A DNA stretch of 64,000 nucleotides, taken from Kluyvera genomosp. 1. Its GTDB lineage: Bacteria > Pseudomonadota > Gammaproteobacteria > Enterobacterales > Enterobacteriaceae. The translations under genes were made by a program, and so were the position numbers. The stretch lies in the NCBI RefSeq assembly GCF_001266615.1, contig NZ_LGHZ01000025.1, positions 1 to 64,000 on the forward strand, written 5' to 3'. Numbering within the stretch: the stretch's first letter is position 1; every line of letters begins with the position of its first letter. Below, in pieces: positions 48,213 through 58,347 of this stretch. The notes under the pieces were generated by a model. The model did not search any database and had not been told where the DNA came from. It worked only from the letters and a program-made list of their open reading frames with translations.

Positions 48213-48509
48213 TCAAAATACTTTCTTATATGGCTTAACTGAAACCTGCTGGTAGACGCCTGCCGCAACATATGGGTCGTCCTGCGCCCAGGATTGGGCC
48301 GCTTCCAGAGATTCGAATTCCGCAATCACCGTTGAGCCGCTAAATCCTGCAGCACCGGGATCGTTGCTGTCGACGGCTGGCATTGGGCCAGCGGTCAACA
48401 AGCGGCCTTCATCGTGCAACAACTGCAGTCGCGCCAGATGAGCGGGGCGGACGGACAAACGTTTTTCAAGAGAGTCGGCGATATCCAGGGCATAGATGAC
48501 ATAAAGCAC
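48213..48509 (-). CDS. yciI: YciI family protein
   Basis: A 98-residue cytosolic protein of the YCII family (dimeric ferredoxin-like fold with a conserved His-Asp pair). It begins [31 protein letters not shown] and contains the DPGAAGF and [19 protein letters not shown] stretches. The catalytic activity is not established; H. influenzae YciI has been studied structurally. Same length and same place next to tonB as in E. coli. Confidence 0.95.
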   Translation of the reverse strand: MLYVIYALDIADSLEKRLSVRPAHLARLQLLHDEGRLLTAGPMPAVDSNDPGAAGFSGSTVIAEFESLEAAQSWAQDDPYVAAGVYQQVSVKPYKKVF

Positions 48510-48664
48510 GGGCGGAACTCCTGTTTAAATAATTTGCGGATTACGTTAAGGGAAAGCGCCATTGACTGCAATGCAAAGTTTTGTAACGGATAAAAGTCGT
48601 GATTCTGCGTGGTTTTTTTAGGCAACCCCGGTAGAAAGTTGACCGAAGATAAGATGTCTTATTG

Positions 48665-48684
48665 AATATGATTGCTATTTGCAT
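48665..48684 (+). promoter_or_regulatory. Predicted Fur box of tonB
   Basis: AATATGATTGCTATTTGCAT resembles the Fur consensus (GATAATGATAATCATTATC) in its ATGATTGCTATT core and lies 37-56 bases before the tonB start, as in E. coli tonB, which is iron-repressed. Confidence 0.6.
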
Positions 48685-48729
48685 TTAAAATCGAGTTCTC
48701 ATTTTTCAACTGTAACGACTATGACCGCA

Positions 48730-49443
48730 ATGACCCTTGATTTACCTCGCCGCTTTCCATGGCCGACGCTCCTCTCTGTTGGTATCCACGGTGCCGTCGT
48801 GGCGGGTCTGCTATATACCTCGGTACATCAGGTTATTGAACTGCCGGCACCCGCTCAGCCGATTACCATCACAATGGTCGCGCCCGCAGACTTGGAACCG
48901 CCTCAGGCAGTAGAACAACCGCAACCGGTTGTTGAGCCTGAACCGGAACCCGAGCCAGAACCGATTCCAGAGGTACCGCAGGCGCCGGTCGTTATTCATA
49001 AACCAAAGCCGAAGCCTAAACCAAAACCGAAACCGGTGAAAAAAGTGGAACAGCCTAAACCGGAAGTGAAGCCGGTTGAGCAGCGACCGCTATCAACGGT
49101 TAATAAAGATGCGCCGCCAGCGCGCTCCGTTGCGAATAATCTGCCGGGTGCGAGTGCGCCGACAACGAGCGCGCCTACCGGTCCTCGTGCGCTGAATCGC
49201 CAGCAGCCAGGCTACCCAACGCGCGCACAAGCGCTGCGTATTGAGGGTAAAGTGCGGGTGAAATTTGATGTGACCGCCGATGGTCGTGTTGATAATGTTG
49301 AAATTCTGTCTGCTCAGCCGTCCAACATGTTTGAACGCGATGTCAAAACCGCCATGCGCAAATGGCGTTATGAGGCGGGCAAGCCGGGTACCGGACTGAT
49401 TATGAATATTGAGTTCCGCCTGAAAGGCGTGCAGATGAACTGA
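48730..49443 (+). CDS. tonB: Energy transducer TonB
   Basis: Spans the periplasm to deliver proton-motive force from ExbBD to outer-membrane receptors for siderophores and vitamin B12 (BtuB, thus linked to btuCED nearby). The 237 residues have an N-terminal membrane anchor (LLSVGIHGAVVAGLLYTSVH with the key SxxxH), a proline-rich spacer made of a PEPEPEPEP run and a KPKPKPKPKP run (about 70-125), and the C-terminal receptor-binding domain with YPTRAQALRIEGKV. An ATG three codons earlier (48721) is an equally possible start. Confidence 0.96.
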   Translation: MTLDLPRRFPWPTLLSVGIHGAVVAGLLYTSVHQVIELPAPAQPITITMVAPADLEPPQAVEQPQPVVEPEPEPEPEPIPEVPQAPVVIHKPKPKPKPKPKPVKKVEQPKPEVKPVEQRPLSTVNKDAPPARSVANNLPGASAPTTSAPTGPRALNRQQPGYPTRAQALRIEGKVRVKFDVTADGRVDNVEILSAQPSNMFERDVKTAMRKWRYEAGKPGTGLIMNIEFRLKGVQMN

Positions 49444-49445
49444 TT

Positions 49446-49469
49446 GAAAAGCCCCCGAAAGGGGGCTTT
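49446..49469. terminator. Bidirectional terminator tonB/yniA
   Basis: AGCCCCC-GAAA-GGGGGCT stem with A-rich left and T-rich right flanks, between the convergent genes. Confidence 0.85.
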
Positions 49470-49472
49470 GTG

Positions 49473-50333
49473 TTATGCGGCCAATACGTTATCCAGCGCT
49501 TTTTGCGCGACAACCAGATGCTGCCCACCAAACAGAATTGCTCGGTTAATCAGGGTATACAACTGATAGATTGGCTGCCTATCGAGAAAATCAGCGGGAA
49601 GCGGAGAGACGGATTGATACCCATCGTAAATTTGCGGTGGTTGATCCGGATGCAGCGGTAACATCGCCAGGTCGCATTCACGATCGCCCCAGTAGCAGGC
49701 AGGGTCAAACAGATATGGACCATTCGGCCCCAGTGCGCAGTTATTTGACCACAAATCGCCATGCAGCAGAGATGGCTGTGGTTGATGTGAGCTTAGTCGT
49801 TGCTGAATATGTTCGACAATGGCGTCGATATCACCAAACTTCATCCCTTTTTCAGCCGCCAGTTCAAGCTGCCAGCCAATACGCTGTTCAGCGAAGAAGT
49901 TAGACCAGCGGCGCTGCCAGGCATTGGGCTGCGGTGTGGTGGAAAGATCGTTATCGAAGTCGAGCCCGAACTGAGGCTGATCGCTCCATTGATGCAGATG
50001 GGCAAGCTGCTGCCCGAGTAAAAAAGCGTTGTGCGCATCGAGTGGACGGGGTGGCAGATATTCCATGACCAGAAAACTGTAGTCACGGTCGGAACCGACA
50101 ACAAAGACTTCCGGGACGGTCACGGTTTTACTGCGGGAGAGCAGCTCAAGCTGGTCGGCTTCCGCGGTAAAAATGGGCAGTAATTCACGTTCATCGCATT
50201 TTACGAAAAAATCCCGGCCAGCATATTTTAGATGCCACGCGGCATGAATTTCTCCGCCTGGCAGTTCATTGCGCTGTTCGATTTCGCCACTTCCAAGTTG
50301 CTCGCCTAACAGGCTACCGATCGCTTGCCACAT
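49473..50333 (-). CDS. yniA: Fructosamine kinase-family protein YniA
   Basis: Putative ketosamine kinase (aminoglycoside phosphotransferase fold), 286 residues, probably phosphorylating glycated amines for repair. The catalytic loop HGDLWSNNC and the DPACYWGDRECDLAM metal site are clear. The start at 50333 (MWQAIGSLLGEQLGSGE) matches E. coli YniA. In E. coli yniA lies near pfkB too, but about 0.5 Mb from tonB; here it abuts tonB. E. coli ydiZ, which separates pfkB and yniA, is absent. Confidence 0.94.
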   Translation of the reverse strand: MWQAIGSLLGEQLGSGEIEQRNELPGGEIHAAWHLKYAGRDFFVKCDERELLPIFTAEADQLELLSRSKTVTVPEVFVVGSDRDYSFLVMEYLPPRPLDAHNAFLLGQQLAHLHQWSDQPQFGLDFDNDLSTTPQPNAWQRRWSNFFAEQRIGWQLELAAEKGMKFGDIDAIVEHIQQRLSSHQPQPSLLHGDLWSNNCALGPNGPYLFDPACYWGDRECDLAMLPLHPDQPPQIYDGYQSVSPLPADFLDRQPIYQLYTLINRAILFGGQHLVVAQKALDNVLAA

Positions 50334-50513
50334 GATGTCTCTCCCCATGTTTTCTGCCATATCATAAGGTTAGCGCATAAGTACAGGGTAAAATTCGAGC
50401 TATACCGCACAACGGATAAAAAAACTGCTGGAAGCGCAGGGCAAATGCTTCCGTTTCTGCTACGAACGTGTGGTGTGTCACTCAATGTGACGATGGGGCA
50501 ACCACCATGATGC

Positions 50514-50535
50514 ACTCCATTGTTAACAATGGAGT
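50514..50535. repeat. Perfect 22-base palindrome in the yniA-pfkB gap
   Basis: ACTCCATTGTT and its exact reverse complement AACAATGGAGT abut without a spacer. T-rich TTTGTT follows on the plus strand. It lies 71 bases beyond the pfkB stop and could be a terminator (cruciform/hairpin) or an operator. A second small hairpin, CACGGG-TGAA-CCCGTG, lies at 50572-50587. Confidence 0.6.
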
Positions 50536-50606
50536 TTTGTTAGCATAGTCGATTACGGGTATTTCGCGACCCACGGGTGAACCCGTGAGTCCGTTTTACT
50601 GTACAT

Positions 50607-51539
50607 TTAGTGCTGTTGCAGATAGTCGAAGATCTTTTGCGTATTATCGTGGGAGCATAAGCGCGTCCCTTGGTTAATCGTGGCGGCGCTGCCGGCAGCA
50701 ACGCCATAGCGCACCATGGTTTTCAGGTCGGTATTTTCTGCAAGCTTCAGGGTCATGGCTCCCACCATGCTATCTCCGGCGCCGACGGTGCTTTGACTTT
50801 TAATTGGCGGGGGAACAACCTGCACACAGCAATTGGCATCTACGGCCAATGCCCCTTGCGCGCCTAAGGAAACGACTACGCGATGCGCTTTACCGCTGCG
50901 GACAATTTCCTGGGCCGCTGTACGGACATCATCTGGCTGTATTAATTCCCGTTGTACAAGCGCGCTGAGTTCTTTCTGATTGGGTTTCACCAGCTCGATA
51001 TGACCAATATTCAGCGCGGCAGCTAAAGCTTCTCCAGAACTATCGATAATGCAGCGTAAGCCCTGCTGTTGGGCGGTTTTTATCAACGTAACAAATGCCT
51101 CAAGTGAAACGCCCGGCGGCAGACTACCGCTGATAACCAGCAACGAACCTGTGGGTATTTGTTGAACCTTTGCCCGTAGTTTTTCTAACTCATCCGCGTG
51201 GAGCGTAGCTCCGGGCATGACAAAACGATACTGCTCGCCGCTAGCATCAACGTGAACATGGAGGTTTTGCCGCGTCCATTCCTGAGTCTCGATACTTTCG
51301 ACGCAGACGTTTTCTGCCAGAAGCAACTCCGACAGGTGTTGGCCGGTGGCACCGCCTACGGGAAAAATCGCCGTGGCGTTGCCACCAAGGAAAGTGATGG
51401 CGCGTGCAACGTTGATGCCTCCACCGCCCGGCTCAAAAATGGGAGAGGTACAGCGAAGTTTGCCCTCTGGATATATTTGTGGCGTTTGGGTGGCGCTGTC
51501 GAGTGAAGGGGCAAGCGTCAGGGTGTAGATTTTTACCAT
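50607..51539 (-). CDS. pfkB: 6-phosphofructokinase II (PfkB)
   Basis: Minor phosphofructokinase of the ribokinase/PfkB family, converting fructose-6-phosphate to fructose-1,6-bisphosphate. The 310 residues have both PfkB signatures: GGGGINVARAITFLGG near the N-terminus and the GAGDSMVGAMTLKL motif with the catalytic Asp near the C-terminus. Length equals E. coli (309) within one residue. The ATG has GGGAGGT upstream. It is divergent from ydiY, and is not the main PfkA type. Confidence 0.96.
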   Translation of the reverse strand: MVKIYTLTLAPSLDSATQTPQIYPEGKLRCTSPIFEPGGGGINVARAITFLGGNATAIFPVGGATGQHLSELLLAENVCVESIETQEWTRQNLHVHVDASGEQYRFVMPGATLHADELEKLRAKVQQIPTGSLLVISGSLPPGVSLEAFVTLIKTAQQQGLRCIIDSSGEALAAALNIGHIELVKPNQKELSALVQRELIQPDDVRTAAQEIVRSGKAHRVVVSLGAQGALAVDANCCVQVVPPPIKSQSTVGAGDSMVGAMTLKLAENTDLKTMVRYGVAAGSAATINQGTRLCSHDNTQKIFDYLQQH

Positions 51540-51732
51540 TGCGATAACCTCCCTTTATGTACCGTTAGGTTGTGATAAACCCTATCGCATTTCAGTCTGG
51601 CACCAGGCGGGCGATAAAGAAAGAATCAACAGCATGATTTTTATAGAGAATGGTAAATGACACTCATTTTTTAATATAAAATAAAATATGTTTTAAGGTG
51701 TTTCTTATTCAAAAAATGACAGAAGAATAAGA

Positions 51733-51761
51733 TTGCTATGTTATACGTGCCTTTTTATAAT
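51733..51761 (+). promoter_or_regulatory. ydiY promoter
   Basis: TTGCTA, a 17-base spacer and a perfect TATAAT. Transcription would begin near 51768. Confidence 0.75.
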
Positions 51762-51774
51762 TTGTTGCCTTTCT

Positions 51775-51858
51775 ATGGACCACCCCGTCGTTGATCCTCG
51801 CGAAAGTTTCCGGGACGAAATCGTCTCCTTTTTTGTTGTACGGACTCTTAATAAATGA
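51775..51858 (+). CDS. Possible 27-residue leader ORF overlapping ydiY
   Basis: ATG at 51775 opens 27 codons (MDHPVVDPRESF...) whose TGA overlaps the ydiY ATG in an ATGA arrangement. It starts only seven bases after the predicted transcription start and has no SD, so translation would be leaderless-like. It covers the terminator-like hairpin. Real coding is uncertain; the overlap and position make it worth testing. Confidence 0.3.
   Translation: MDHPVVDPRESFRDEIVSFFVVRTLNK
51812..51834 (+). terminator. Attenuator-like hairpin in the ydiY leader
   Basis: GGGACG-AAAT-CGTCTC (six pairs, one GU) is followed by C and six T, 20 bases before the ydiY ATG. It fits a weak intrinsic terminator. Confidence 0.45.
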
Positions 51859-52613
51859 AGCTTTTGAAGACAGTACCGGTAGCGGTTGTGCTGCTGGGGG
51901 GCGTGTTTGCGTCTGCGTATGCAACCGCCAGTGATACCGTTTTTACTGTCATGGATGACCCAAGTACCGCTAAAAAGCCTTTTGAAGGCGATATTAATGC
52001 GGGTTACCTCGCACAATCAGGCAACACCAAAAGTTCATCGGCTACCGCTGATACTACGCTGACCTGGTATGGCGAATCGACGGCATGGTCCCTGTGGGGC
52101 GCTGCCAGCAATACCTCCGCTAACGATGAACGTTCTTCCGAAAAGTATTCGGCGGGCGGCCGTAGTCGTTACAATATGACCAGCGTGGACTATCTGTTTG
52201 GCCAGGCAAGTTGGCTGACCGACCGCTACAACGGTTACCATGAACGTGACGTGTTTACCACCGGTTACGGTCATCAGTTCCTGACTGGTCCTATCCACAG
52301 CTTGCGTTTCGAATTTGGTCCTGGTGTACGTTACGATGAATACACTGATGGCAATACGGAAACTCAGCCACTGGGATATGCTTCCGGCGCCTACGCCTGG
52401 CAGATGACGGATACCACCAAGTTTACCCAGGGTGTATCTGTGCTTGGGGCGGACGATACCACGGTCAACTCCGAAACTGCGCTGAGCGTTGCGATTAACG
52501 AGCACTTCGGTTTGAAGGTTGCGTATAACGTGACATGGAACTCTGAGCCACCGGCAACGGCGCCGAATCATACCGACCGCCGTACATCGCTGACCTTGGG
52601 TTACACCATGTAA
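51855..52613 (+). CDS. ydiY: YdiY, DUF481 outer-membrane family protein
   Basis: Predicted outer-membrane beta-barrel of the DUF481 (salt-induced outer-membrane) family; E. coli YdiY is acid-inducible and of unknown role. The 252 residues have a signal peptide (MKLLKTVPVAVVLLGGVFAS, cleavage after ATA-S) and repeated amphipathic strands with aromatic ends (GQASWLTDRYNGYHERD, GPGVRYDEYTDGNTETQPLGY), ending in a terminal aromatic motif LTLGYTM. Length equals E. coli. The SD is weak; see the leader entry. Confidence 0.94.
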   Translation: MKLLKTVPVAVVLLGGVFASAYATASDTVFTVMDDPSTAKKPFEGDINAGYLAQSGNTKSSSATADTTLTWYGESTAWSLWGAASNTSANDERSSEKYSAGGRSRYNMTSVDYLFGQASWLTDRYNGYHERDVFTTGYGHQFLTGPIHSLRFEFGPGVRYDEYTDGNTETQPLGYASGAYAWQMTDTTKFTQGVSVLGADDTTVNSETALSVAINEHFGLKVAYNVTWNSEPPATAPNHTDRRTSLTLGYTM

Positions 52614-52620
52614 TAATTTT

Positions 52621-52642
52621 CAGGCCGGGAATACCCGGCCTG
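52621..52642 (+). terminator. ydiY terminator
   Basis: CAGGCCGGG-AATA-CCCGGCCTG, a perfect nine-base-pair stem. The U-run is poor. Confidence 0.7.
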
Positions 52643-52881
52643 TGTTCTGATATTTATCGTTTAGTGTTATTATTAAATACAACCACTGTTTTATTTTAAT
52701 AAAAATACAAGTTCTCCATAATATCTCCACATTCGACTTTTCAGACATATATTCAGTAAATTTGACACGAATAGCTAAATATTTTGACTAGCCAAAAGTG
52801 TGATCTGGATCTAGACTATGTTCAAGGGCAATATGATGCCTTAGCATTTCAAAGTCTTAATCAAGTCAGAGAATAAACATT

Positions 52882-53130
52882 ATGAAAAATATCAAAATCG
52901 CATCTGCAGCAATTCTGCTGTCGGCAATTTCTTTCGGCGTATTTGCTGCTGAACCTGCATCACAGCCTGCCAGTTCTACTTCTACCGTAACAACGGCTCA
53001 GCACGTTGGTATTTCCAGCGCCTATGACGTTGAAGCAGGTTCTAACATCGCTCCGGGCTCTCAGTCTACCGGTCAGTCTATGGATGATGCATTTAACGTG
53101 CACACCCTGGTTGCTGGTGGTTGGTCCTAA
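52882..53130 (+). CDS. Small exported protein of unknown function
   Basis: An 82-residue protein with a clear signal peptide (MKNIKIASAAILLSAISFGVFA, cleavage before AEP). The mature part is Ser/Thr/Ala-rich, without Cys, and ends LVAGGWS. I do not recognise a family and it is absent from this place in E. coli K-12. SD: the A/G-rich stretch CAGAGAATAAAC before ATG is acceptable. Its own terminator follows, so it is a single-gene unit. Confidence 0.75.
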   Translation: MKNIKIASAAILLSAISFGVFAAEPASQPASSTSTVTTAQHVGISSAYDVEAGSNIAPGSQSTGQSMDDAFNVHTLVAGGWS

Positions 53131-53183
53131 TAATTCTGTGCTGTAATAATTTGATTTTCTATTGATTATTAATACCGGCAGAG

Positions 53184-53211
53184 AAAACCGGGTAGAGTTG
53201 TACCGGTTTTT
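53184..53211 (+). terminator. Terminator of the small exported-protein gene
   Basis: AAAACCGG pairs with CCGGTTTT around an 11-base loop and runs into T. The start-side A-run could also serve the other strand. Confidence 0.7.
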
Positions 53212-53407
53212 CTGACTGCTATTATTCTTTTTTAAAATAAGAATCTTCAGTTTTTGTCATTAAATTTTCAGTCTAAATAAAACTTCCCGCACATATTGTC
53301 AATAAACGCACGCGAAAAGCATTTTTTGTATATATTTTAATACTAAGACATTAACGTGAGTGTTCGTTTAATTACGTTCCAGTCGTCCCGAGATATCATT
53401 TCCATTA

Positions 53408-53515
53408 TTAACCCCAAATCATGGCCGCCCATCTGAGCAACAACATGGCACCGCAGATGGCTATTAGCACCAGCACCATTTTCCAGTGTTTCTTGGCAAA
53501 TCGGTCTGTAGGCAT
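53408..53515 (-). CDS. yniD: Small membrane protein YniD
   Basis: A 35-residue single-span protein reading MPTDRFAKKHWKMVLVLIAI and ending RWAAMIWG. It matches E. coli YniD almost residue for residue and lies next to thrS as in E. coli. Function is unknown. One membrane helix is predicted from about residue 13 to 33. It is too short for default ORF finders. Confidence 0.9.
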   Translation of the reverse strand: MPTDRFAKKHWKMVLVLIAICGAMLLLRWAAMIWG

Positions 53516-53639
53516 AATCTGATCCTTTCAATCAAACGTTGACTTAGTGTACCAGAATCGCTGGCAAAAATAGCAACGTGCACGGGGAAGGGCAATTGCG
53601 ACTTTTATCATGTCCTTATGATGTGTAAACTAACCTACG

Positions 53640-53802
53640 GTGTTATCAACAGGCGGATGTAGGAGGGCAAGAGTACGCGGTACTCGTTCCCCATTTTTCG
53701 CAGAGTGAAGCGGAAATCAATCCATAACGTGTTGATAAATTTAATCATATAGTTTTGTATGTGCTCTTTCGTGTGGGGCACCACTGCAAATAAGGACATG
53801 AA
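53640..53802 (+). ncRNA. thrS translational operator
   Basis: The leader of thrS shows an anticodon-arm mimic at 53761-53781: stem GTGCTC/GGGCAC with a seven-base loop UUCGUGU, where U is at the tRNA position 33 and CGU stands as a Thr anticodon. An upstream hairpin (GAGTA-CGCGG-TACTC, 53671-53685) corresponds to the second tRNA-like domain. The SD TAAGGA follows. In E. coli ThrRS binds this region and blocks its own translation. Confidence 0.8.
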
Positions 53803-55731
53803 ATGCCTGTAATTACTCTTCCTGATGGCAGCCAACGCCATTACGACCATTCCGTTAGCCCAATGGATGTTGCTCTGGACATCGGCCCTGGTCTGGCAAA
53901 AGCCACCATCGCTGGCCGTGTTAACGGTGAATTGGTTGATGCTTCCGATCTGATTGAAAATGACTCAACGCTGTCTCTCATCACCGCAAAAGATGAAGCC
54001 GGTCTTGAGATTATTCGTCACTCGTGTGCGCACCTGCTTGGTCATGCGATCAAACAGCTGTGGCCAAACACCAAAATGGCGATCGGCCCGGTTATTGACA
54101 ATGGTTTCTATTATGACGTTGATCTTGACCACACGCTGACCCAGGAAGACATCGACGCGCTCGAAAAACGTATGCACGAGCTCGCCGAGAAAAACTATGA
54201 TGTCATCAAGAAGAAAGTGAGCTGGCATGAAGCCCGCGATACTTTCGTCTCGCGTGGTGAAACCTATAAAGTTTCTATTCTTGATGAAAACATTTCGCAT
54301 GATGACAAGCCTGGCTTGTATCATCACGAAGAATATGTCGACATGTGCCGCGGTCCGCACGTGCCGAATATGCGTTTTTGTCACTACTTCAAGCTGATGA
54401 AAACAGCAGGCGCCTACTGGCGTGGCGACAGCAACAATAAGATGTTGCAGCGTATCTATGGTACTGCATGGACGGATAAGAAAGCCCTCAATGCTTACCT
54501 GCTGCGTCTGGAAGAAGCGGCGAAGCGCGATCACCGTAAAATCGGTAAGCAGCTTGACCTGTACCACATGCAGGAAGAAGCGCCGGGCATGGTGTTCTGG
54601 CATAACGATGGCTGGACTATCTTCCGTGAGCTGGAAACTTTTGTACGCTCCAAGCTCAAAGAATACCAGTACCAGGAAGTGAAAGGCCCGTTCATGATGG
54701 ACCGCGTGCTGTGGGAAAAAACCGGGCACTGGGACAACTACAAAGATGCCATGTTCACCACCTCTTCAGAGAACCGTGAATATTGCATCAAGCCAATGAA
54801 CTGCCCAGGCCATGTTCAGATCTTCAACCAGGGTCTGAAATCCTACCGCGACCTGCCGCTGCGTATGGCTGAGTTCGGTAGCTGCCACCGTAATGAACCA
54901 TCAGGTGCACTGCATGGCTTAATGCGCGTACGTGGATTTACTCAGGATGACGCCCACATCTTCTGTACTGAAGAGCAGGTGCGTGATGAAGTTAACGCGT
55001 GCATTCGTTTAGTCTATGATATGTACAGTACTTTTGGCTTCGAGAAAATCGTCGTCAAACTTTCAACGCGTCCGGAAAAACGTATCGGTAGCGATGAAAC
55101 CTGGGATCGTGCAGAAGCCGATTTGGCTGTTGCGCTGGAAGAAAACGGCATCCCGTTTGAGTATCAACTGGGTGAAGGTGCCTTCTACGGTCCGAAAATT
55201 GAATTTACCCTTTATGACTGCCTCGATCGTGCATGGCAGTGCGGTACCGTTCAGTTAGACTTCTCTCTGCCGTCTCGTCTGAGCGCCTCTTATATTGGCG
55301 AAAACAACGAACGTCAGGTACCGGTGATGATCCACCGTGCAATTCTTGGTTCACTGGAGCGCTTTATTGGCATCCTGACCGAAGAGTTTGCCGGCTTCTT
55401 CCCAACCTGGATTGCACCAGTGCAGGTTGTGGTGATGAATATCACTGATTCTCAGTCTGAATATGTCAACGAATTGACTCGTAAACTGCAAAATGCGGGC
55501 ATTCGTGTAAAAGCAGACTTGAGAAATGAGAAGATTGGCTTTAAAATCCGCGAGCACACTTTACGTCGTGTCCCTTACATGTTGGTCTGTGGCGACAAAG
55601 AGGTAGAAGCAGGCAAAGTAGCCGTGCGTACCCGTCGTGGCAAAGACTTGGGCAGCCTGGACGTAAATGAAGTTATCGAGAAGCTGCAACAAGAGATTCG
55701 CAGCCGCAGTCTAAAACAACTGGAGGAATAA
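53803..55731 (+). CDS. thrS: Threonyl-tRNA synthetase
   Basis: Charges tRNA-Thr. The 642 residues have the N-terminal TGS domain (1-65) and editing domain (HxxxH-type His, in [13 protein letters not shown]), then the class II catalytic core with motif 2 ([15 protein letters not shown]) and motif 3 near [16 protein letters not shown], and a C-terminal anticodon-binding domain. Length equals E. coli ThrRS. It autoregulates via the leader. Its TAA lies three bases before the infC start. Confidence 0.98.
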   Translation: MPVITLPDGSQRHYDHSVSPMDVALDIGPGLAKATIAGRVNGELVDASDLIENDSTLSLITAKDEAGLEIIRHSCAHLLGHAIKQLWPNTKMAIGPVIDNGFYYDVDLDHTLTQEDIDALEKRMHELAEKNYDVIKKKVSWHEARDTFVSRGETYKVSILDENISHDDKPGLYHHEEYVDMCRGPHVPNMRFCHYFKLMKTAGAYWRGDSNNKMLQRIYGTAWTDKKALNAYLLRLEEAAKRDHRKIGKQLDLYHMQEEAPGMVFWHNDGWTIFRELETFVRSKLKEYQYQEVKGPFMMDRVLWEKTGHWDNYKDAMFTTSSENREYCIKPMNCPGHVQIFNQGLKSYRDLPLRMAEFGSCHRNEPSGALHGLMRVRGFTQDDAHIFCTEEQVRDEVNACIRLVYDMYSTFGFEKIVVKLSTRPEKRIGSDETWDRAEADLAVALEENGIPFEYQLGEGAFYGPKIEFTLYDCLDRAWQCGTVQLDFSLPSRLSASYIGENNERQVPVMIHRAILGSLERFIGILTEEFAGFFPTWIAPVQVVVMNITDSQSEYVNELTRKLQNAGIRVKADLRNEKIGFKIREHTLRRVPYMLVCGDKEVEAGKVAVRTRRGKDLGSLDVNEVIEKLQQEIRSRSLKQLEE

Positions 55732-56277
<546 letters not shown>

Positions 56278-56349
56278 GGCCTTCAAGTAGCAATGTCTGT
56301 GGAGCCCTTGGGCTTCACAGGTACTGTTCGCCTACGTTTCGTTTATTAA

Positions 56350-56571
<222 letters not shown>

Positions 56572-56600
56572 GCCGTTAACGTTTAACTTTTTTTCACTAA

Positions 56601-56981
<381 letters not shown>

Positions 56982-56990
56982 GCCAGTTGG

Positions 56991-57015
56991 AAGAGGGAGC
57001 TAGTCTCCCTCTTTT
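56991..57015 (+). terminator. rplT terminator
   Basis: AAGAGGGAG-CTAGT-CTCCCTCTT with a T-rich tail. Confidence 0.85.
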
Positions 57016-57036
57016 CATTTTAACTGTATCAATGCA

Positions 57037-57066
57037 TTGACATTTATTCCCGTAGCCCTTTCAATA
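57037..57066 (+). promoter_or_regulatory. pheMST promoter
   Basis: TTGACA at 57037-57042 and TCAATA at 57061-57066 (18-base spacer), upstream of the pheM leader peptide. Confidence 0.65.
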
Positions 57067-57104
57067 AAGGTTCTACGATCCTTACCACACAAGGTAACGC
57101 AAGC

Positions 57105-57149
57105 ATGAATGCTGCTATTTTCCGCTTCTTTTTTTACTTTAGCACCTGA
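57105..57149 (+). CDS. pheM: PheST operon leader peptide PheM
   Basis: A 14-residue peptide, [14 protein letters not shown], with five Phe codons, identical to E. coli PheM as I recall it. Ribosome stalling at Phe codons when Phe-tRNA is scarce favours the antiterminator and raises pheST expression. Confidence 0.95.
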
Positions 57150-57194
57150 ATCCAGGAGGCTTGCGCGTGAAAGAAGAAACGGAAAACAGCGCCT

Positions 57195-57222
57195 AAAAGC
57201 CTCCCTGATGGAGGCTTTTTTT
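57195..57222 (+). terminator. pheST attenuator
   Basis: AAAAGCCTCC-CTGAT-GGAGGC followed by seven T, 45 bases after the pheM stop. CAGGAGGC at 57153-57160 can pair with its 5' arm, giving the alternative antiterminator. Confidence 0.9.
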
Positions 57223-57282
57223 ATACGCGTCATCCTTCACGTTGTCTCTGTATTGGCTGCATTCGCTCTTTTGCCGCCTTGA

Positions 57283-58332
<1,050 letters not shown>

Positions 58333-58347
58333 GGGCAGGACAAAACA

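Larger units (their letters stand above)
51540..51854. other. pfkB-ydiY divergent region with ydiY leader
   Basis: A 315-base spacer. The left third serves pfkB. At 51733-51761 a strong promoter for ydiY is visible, then an 87-base leader with a terminator-like hairpin and a short ORF (both listed). The middle (51640-51720) is very AT-rich and would be a natural H-NS target. Confidence 0.6.

Noticed and set aside
48950-49040. Low-complexity repeat (PEP/KPK codons)
   Set aside because: This is the normal periplasm-spanning proline-rich spacer of TonB, not a repeat element.
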